From Welwitschia mirabilis (Eukaryota; Gnetophyta; Gnetopsida; Welwitschiales), in contig JBOZIK010000001.1 of the NCBI GenBank assembly GCA_051453625.1, positions 182,431,464 to 182,495,463 on the forward strand: 64,000 nt of DNA, in the 5' to 3' direction. Each line of letters starts with the position of its first letter. Position 1 is the first letter of the stretch. The notes beneath the pieces are model-generated. The model did not search any database. It worked only from the letters and a program-made list of their open reading frames with translations, and was not told the origin of the DNA. The translations under genes and the position numbers were made by a program. This document shows, in pieces, positions 58,950-64,000 of the stretch.

Positions 58950-59720
58950 TTAATGAATTTATCACTTTTCTCTATAAAATTATAGTGCCTAATGAAGAGA
59001 AAATAAAACAGATTTTTGAAATGAATTTCATAGTACAAAATATGCTATCCACTCAAGAGTTAATAAGATGTACAAAGATATCAAAAAATATTTTTGATGA
59101 TGAGGACTAAAGTTTGAAGTTGCTAAATTTATAGCCAAATGTATGATCTATCAACTAGTCAAAACTCAACATCAACATCCAGCTAGAGTTCCATGCTCCC
59201 ATGGCATTCTAGAATGGAAATTATAAGTAATTTGTATGGATTTTATTACAAGTTTATCCATGATTAAAAAAGGTTATGATTTCATTTTGGTAGTGGTTAA
59301 TCTCTTAACCAAAAGTGCACTTTTTTTTTAGTGAAAGCAATAGATCCAGGTATAATATAGCAAAGGAATATGTTAGAAATATAGAAAATTATGTAGAGTA
59401 CTTAAAATAATTATTTTAAACAGAAAGAGTAACTTCACATCTAGATTTTAGACATCATTTCATAAATCTTTAAAAACTAATTTAAACTTAAGCACAAAAT
59501 TTCATCCTCAAATAGATGGTAAAACAAAAAGAAGAAATTAAATTTTGAAGAATTTATTAAGATCAATAATTTTAGGTTTTGGAGGATCTCAGAGGGATCA
59601 TTTAGCATTGGTAAAATGCAGTAATAACAATAGCTATCAAGAGTTAATGGAACACACATCTCTTAAAGCAATATATAAAAGGAAATATAGAACAATAGTA
59701 ATATGATTTGATGTAGTAGA
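58950..59720 (+). pseudogene. E4 integrase
   Basis: HSRVNKMYKDIKKYF, then FIAKCMIYQLVKTQHQHPA (the H-H-C-C zinc region; second Cys now Tyr), HGILEWKL and MDFITSLSMIKKGYDFILVV around the first catalytic Asp. NNSYQELMEHTSLKAIYKRK closes the core (N-N-S-Y-x-x-S-I-x-M-x-P-F-x-A-L-Y-G-R-x). The middle, with the second Asp and the Glu, is weakly kept. Confidence 0.88.
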
Positions 59721-60299
59721 CAAGAAATTGTTTAAAGTATCATCTATTCAAGAATTAGAAGAGAAAGTGAGAATGATTAGAAAAATATTGAAAGTGGTGA
59801 GATATAGATAAGTTAAGTATGAAAATCACCAAAGAAGACATATAGAGTCCTAATAAGGAGATTATATTCATCTTAAATGCTCATTTTTTAAAGGAGTTTT
59901 TTTATTTGGTAAAAATTATCCCTAATATTTATAGGAACTTGTTAGATTATTAAAAGAATTAGACTAGTAACTTATGAATTAGCCTTACCACCACATCTAT
60001 TAACTCTTCATAATTTTTTTTACATATTTTTGTTGAGAAAACATTTAGCTGATGAAACTAAGAAAATTTCAAATTAGAAAGTAGAAATCATTCTAGATTA
60101 TTTAACTAAAGCTCAACTAATTAATATTTCAGATCAAAATTAAATTAGATTATGAGGGAGAACTGTATATATTTATAAGATTCAATGGCTAGATCGACCT
60201 ATAAAAGAAGAAACATGGAAGATAAAAATAGATATTAAGTAATGAAAAATAGAGATTTTGATAAGTTTCTAGAAGGAAACTTCTTAAAGAGATGAGAAA
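59720..60299 (+). pseudogene. E4 integrase tail with chromodomain-like end, and PPT
   Basis: YKIQWLDRPIKEETWKIK (about 60,176-60,230) matches the V-x-W-x-x-x-x-x-E-x-A-T-W-E core of the chromodomain that targets these elements to marked heterochromatin. A purine-rich AAAGAGATGAGAA tract precedes the 3' LTR at 60,300. Confidence 0.65.
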
Positions 60300-61377
60300 T
60301 GTCACATCCCAATTTTTTAAAGGTTTTAAAACTTAGCCTAAAATGGTTTAAATACTTTAATAAGATAAATAAATAGTATAGTATTAATTAATATCTTAAA
60401 GACTAAAAGATTTATTACAATAAGAAAAATATTCATGGATGATAAAAATATTGTCTTAATGACATATCTTAAAATTTATTTATTAAATATCTCATCTTGA
60501 TTAATTAAATAAAAATAATTACTATTAAGTTCTTTTTCTTATTTACAATAAATAGTGATATACTTTTAATTTTTAGTATTTCTTCTTGAATATCTTATTT
60601 TAGTTAGCATTAATTATTTATTATTAAATTTCAAAGATATAAATATTGAATTATCATGTAGCTAGCTTATTATATTTTACTTATTTTTGGAAATGCCAAA
60701 GAAATTGAATTTTGTTACTTATGCATTAATGATAAAAGCATCATTTTTATGGTTATTATTATTTATTAGCAAAATAATTTTTGGCATGATGAGTAGTTAC
60801 TATATGATGAAATATTAAATGTACTCAGTGGTTAAGTGAAGTAATGATTGAGGATTAAAGAATTATAACCGTCTTTCTTAAGAGAGTTTTGTTTTCATAT
60901 CCTTTTTGTCTTCTTTTTATAAATAGAACTCACTTTCCTTTTTTCATATCCTTTAAAACATTTTCTCTTATTAAATCCTATAAATCATAAATCTTAGAGC
61001 TTTAAAACATTAAAGTATTAATCCTTAAAGTCTTAAAGTTTTTAAAAGATTTAGAAGTTTTGCATTAAATTTTGGGTATGGTCCCTTATTCTTGTATTTT
61101 TTTTAATAATCTACATAAGTACTTTTTTCTTAATGAGTCTACTAATTTATTGAAAATATTATACAGTTTTAGATTATATTAATTCTCTATACTAGTTTAA
61201 AATTGGTGAATATTATTTCTTTACAAAATTTATTCTTAGATAACTTCATTTTTTAGTAGTAATTGATACCTTATTTAAAAAATTTTGGACATTATCTTGA
61301 TAAAAGCTATGATAATGGATCTCTTATCTTATTATGGTATCTTGAAAATCTTAAAAATATTTATGGAAATGAGAATT

Positions 61378-61630
61378 CCACATATCATTGAATGAGACAA
61401 TGGAATATGAGAAATCCACAAATTTCTAAACAAGGTAGTGGAGTTGATAGATTTACAGATCACCAAATGAGGCAGTGGAGTATGAGAAATCCATAAATCA
61501 CTAAATAACACACTTGTAGTGATAGATTCATTGATCATAAAATGAGGTAGTATAATATAAGAAGTCCATAAATTACTGAATAAGCAAATGAAATTGATAA
61601 ATCCATAGATCACCACATGAGGTAACGGAG
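61378..61630 (+). repeat. Tandem repeat inside E4 3' LTR
   Basis: About seven units of roughly 37 bp, the same family as 55,435-55,675. The minus-strand open frame of 110 codons across it (61,332-61,664) is a by-product of the repeat. Confidence 0.8.
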
Positions 61631-62034
61631 AAAAATATATAAATATTTCTAATTTCATTTTCATAAATCCATTACTTGTGATCTTGATCTTATCTTGTTT
61701 ATCTTGAGTCTTAGGATTATTTGACCTTTGTTTTATCTACACCATACTAGGATATATGAAGATTTTAAGGTTCTTACTCTTTATTCTTAAGCTTAATAGG
61801 TGGGAAAAAAAGCTAAATTAATTTTTGAAAAGGAAATGCTTGATCCTATTACATTCAAATATTTTGGTGATGGACATACATTTTTGGTTTCCATTTTAAT
61901 TGTAAAATAAGAGTTTGACAGATGGTTTTTATGCACCATTACATTTGATTTAAATTAATCAAAACTTCCCTTATTTAGGTATAGCATAGTACTATTGAAA
62001 TTTATGAAAAATATATATTTAGTGAAGAGTTCAT

Positions 62035-62165
62035 AAATGTGTGTATGTGTATATATATATATATATATTCATTATAATAATAATTTGAGTATATTACATA
62101 TGAATGTATGTGTGTATACATATGTATGTGTATGTATATATAAAATTCTATATACATATAATAAA
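62035..62165. repeat. TA/TG microsatellite in E4 3' LTR
   Basis: (TA)n and GTATG-type runs with no counterpart in the 5' LTR. Confidence 0.85.
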
Positions 62166-62589
62166 AGTAAAACATCTATAAAAACCCTTTTATCTAAATG
62201 GTGAGGTAACATTTAAAAGAAAAATTGAGATCTAAAAGAAAAATCATGGCCATTCTTTAACCTTTTATTAAGGTCTAGAAAAAATTATTGAATATTTAAA
62301 ATAAATATGTTATTGTGTCAATGCTTGAAATGCAATGATTGAGATTTAATACTTGAAAAAAAGGATGGAATTGGTTTGGATTGAGCTCTACTAGGATTTT
62401 AAAGCTCTACTAGGATTTTTTTAATCTGGACCACAACAGGGAGTGAGGCATAAAAGGCCATGGATCAGCGGGGACAGTTTCAGTTCCTGGTCATGGTGTG
62501 TGGGGCCTATTTTGGTAGCCAAATAGTCTTTTTATAGCTAAGTTACAAAATATTTTTTATTTTTAGCTCTAATCTTCTTTTAGGGCTTT

Positions 62590-63760
62590 TTCAAGGGGTT
62601 TTACCCCAATATGGAGAAGACTCAGTTCTCCAAGAAAGGGAAATCCTTCATTTTGGAAATTAATGAAGATGCCTACTATGATATTTAAAAGAAAATTAAG
62701 TATAATTTAATTAGAATTTCGTCTCATCTGGTCCATGATCAAGGCTAGATCAGATTCATGAATGGATGGTAGCTAAATGAATGCGAGTTAATAATTTCAA
62801 TATTATTGCTATACTAAAAGGGCTGGCGTTATTCTAGTTAGACAATGAATGAGATTGGGAAAGAATAATCATGAGAGAGCCTTGGTTCTTTGTGGTTTGG
62901 GATCTTGCCCTAGCTAAATGGACACTAGGGACATAATCAGAGCCAAACCTAATTAAGAGGTTACTAGTTTAGATCTGAATCCACAAGTTCTCATTAGAGT
63001 TTTGGGATGAATATCTCTTAAATAAAATGGTTGCTTAGTTTGGTAAACTTATCAAACTAGATAGGATCACTGTCAAATAGATAAGACTAGTTTTAGTGAG
63101 ATTTTATATTTGAATAATCCTAGAGAATATAAATAAGATTTAATCTATAAAATTTAGTTCTAAATGGGGTATTTGTAAACTTAACATTACTTATGAAAAC
63201 CTTTCAGTCCCTTATATGATTTGTGAAAAATTAAGGTACATTTCAGGAAGATGTGCTCCTTCTAAAAAGAAATGTTCATATTATAGTAGAATGGTCATTT
63301 AAGAGAAGAATGTAGAAAGTAGTTGATTGACATTAAGAAAAAGCAAAAATAAACTTGTATTTTTGCATGAAGATAGAACATAATTAGAGTATATGCCAAC
63401 ATAAGTAATGAAAGAAATACATGGATAAAAGTACTACTATTAAAAAAGAGGTGCAAAAAATGGAGTACAACCCATTTCAACCTCGTATGAAACAAGAAGG
63501 TACCCAATAACCACAAAATAATGATGAACCTAATGAAGTGAAAACTTAAGTGAAAGGAAGGCCTAGCAATAGAACCCTTCAAGCAAGGAAAACAATAAAG
63601 AATGTGGCTAATAGCTCCCAAGCCACCATTAAAGATACACTAAGAAAATGTCAAGTATCTAGAAAGGGGAAAAACACCCTCAATGAATTGTCTCATATGG
63701 AATTACAAGGGATTAGGATTATCCTACAAGACAAAAGACCCTAAGAAATCTTATAAGTTA
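62590..63760 (+). pseudogene. LINE ORF1 (DUF4283-type, zinc-knuckle remnant)
   Basis: PWFFVVWDLALAKWTLGT, then SLEFWDEYLLNKMVA and FGKLIKLDRITVK match the W-x-L-x-x-W, L-E-Y-W-D-E-x-x-L-x-K-I-A and I-G-K-P-I-x-x-D-x-x-T blocks of plant LINE ORF1 proteins. YENLSVPYMICEKLRYISGR follows, where relatives carry the first cysteines of a CCHC knuckle; the cysteines are partly lost. A basic tail, open from 63,550 to 63,744, completes it. ORF1p binds RNA. Several stops are present. Confidence 0.72.
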
Positions 63761-63789
63761 TTTTAATATTAATTTAGTTTGTGTATAGG

Positions 63790-64000
63790 AAATAAAGATA
63801 AAAAAATGGTATGAAAAAAGTGATTTTAGCATAGCAATGAACTTTCTTTATTGTTAAAGCCCAAGGAAATTTTGGAGGCCTCATGATCTTCACAAAAGAG
63901 AGGAAAATCTAATTCACAACAATAAGAACCACATCACAATATTCCTAAAAAAAGAAGACTAGACTATAACAAACATTTATAGTTCCCAAAATAATCAAGA
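63790..64000 (+). pseudogene. LINE ORF2 start (endonuclease N-terminus, tentative)
   Basis: VKAQGNFGGLMIFTKERK resembles the G-x-S-G-G-L-x-x-x-W segment of the L1-type apurinic endonuclease. Only about 200 bp are in the window. Confidence 0.45.

Larger units (their letters stand above)
54330..62372 (+). mobile_element. E4: Tekay/Del-like chromovirus (Ty3/gypsy)
   Basis: LTRs start TGTCACATCCCAATTTTT at 54,330 and 60,300 and run about 2.1 kb, in the size range of Tekay/Del elements. The internal 3.8 kb has RT, RNase H, integrase and a chromodomain-like end; gag is not readable. The RT and integrase blocks are of the chromovirus type, unlike E1, E3, E6 and E7. The right LTR ends are estimated from loss of similarity. 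Confidence 0.85.
60300..62372 (+). repeat. E4 3' LTR (right edge approximate)
   Basis: TGTCACATCCCAATTTTT start; same tandem repeat (61,378-61,630), CTTGATCTTATCTTGTTTAT (61,683) and GAAATGCAATGATTGAGA (62,328) as in the 5' LTR. Carries an extra TA/TG-rich insertion at about 62,035-62,165. Confidence 0.8.
62373..64000 (+). mobile_element. LINE (L1-type), 5' half, runs off the window
   Basis: Relatively GC-rich leader at 62,373-62,640 with a short duplication of AGCTCTACTAGGATTTT (62,384-62,419), then an ORF1 with DUF4283-type features, and at about 63,850 the start of an ORF2-like endonuclease frame. L1-type LINEs move by target-primed reverse transcription. The 3' end lies outside the window. 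Confidence 0.7.

Noticed and set aside
61332-61664. 110-codon minus-strand ORF in the E4 3' LTR
   Set aside because: It is the translation of the roughly 37-bp tandem repeat and has no counterpart protein.
63295-63621. 108-codon minus-strand ORF near the right edge
   Set aside because: Antisense to the LINE ORF1 remnant; hydrophobic composition follows from A-rich coding on the other strand.

Overview
The window is repeat-rich nuclear DNA from a seed plant, most likely an angiosperm; I cannot name the species. It is strongly AT-rich and contains plant-specific retroelements: Athila/Tat-type Ty3/gypsy elements with a tRNA-Asp-type primer site, a Tekay/Del-like chromovirus, Ty1/copia elements with an initiator-Met-tRNA primer site, one of them Sirevirus-like, and a LINE with a DUF4283-type ORF1. 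I found no intact host gene, tRNA, rRNA or CRISPR. All recognisable coding sequence is decayed transposon sequence with stops and frameshifts. Many stops and changed sites fit C-to-T (G-to-A) decay of methylated DNA.

Layout. 1-4.7 kb: no recognisable gene. 4.7-6.5 kb: a possible copia LTR end, a 42-bp minisatellite and a CACTA-transposon-like terminus. 6.5-20.7 kb: a minus-strand Ty1/copia element (E2), whose gag is split by a minus-strand Athila/Tat-like gag-protease element (E1, 12,095-18,616). 20.7-28.3 kb: the right part of a plus-strand Athila/Tat-like element (E7: RT, RNase H, integrase, long 3' region, PPT, 3' LTR), interrupted by E2. E1 and E7 belong to one family, so E1 looks like a pol-less relative of E7. 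28.3-31.4 kb: 3' part and LTR of a second gypsy family (E8). 31.4-32.2 kb: copia LTR remnant. 32,192-41,766: an element of the E8 family with two LTRs, PBS, gag and protease but no visible RT or integrase (E3). 41.8-44.2 kb: unassigned. 44.2-53 kb: a third Athila/Tat-like element on the minus strand (E6), split between protease and RT by a gag-only copia element (E5, 46,813-50,943) that keeps a perfect 5-bp target-site duplication. 54,330-62,370: a Tekay-like chromovirus (E4) with about 2.1-kb LTRs. 62.4-64 kb: the 5' half of a LINE running off the window.

How the parts relate. This is a stratified nest of dead elements, not a set of cooperating genes. Relative ages can be read from the nesting: E7 is older than E2, which is older than E1; E6 is older than E5. 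Three elements with two LTRs (E1, E3, E5) lack pol and would have needed proteins supplied by relatives. E7 is a plausible former donor for E1's family. The four runs of N are assembly gaps.
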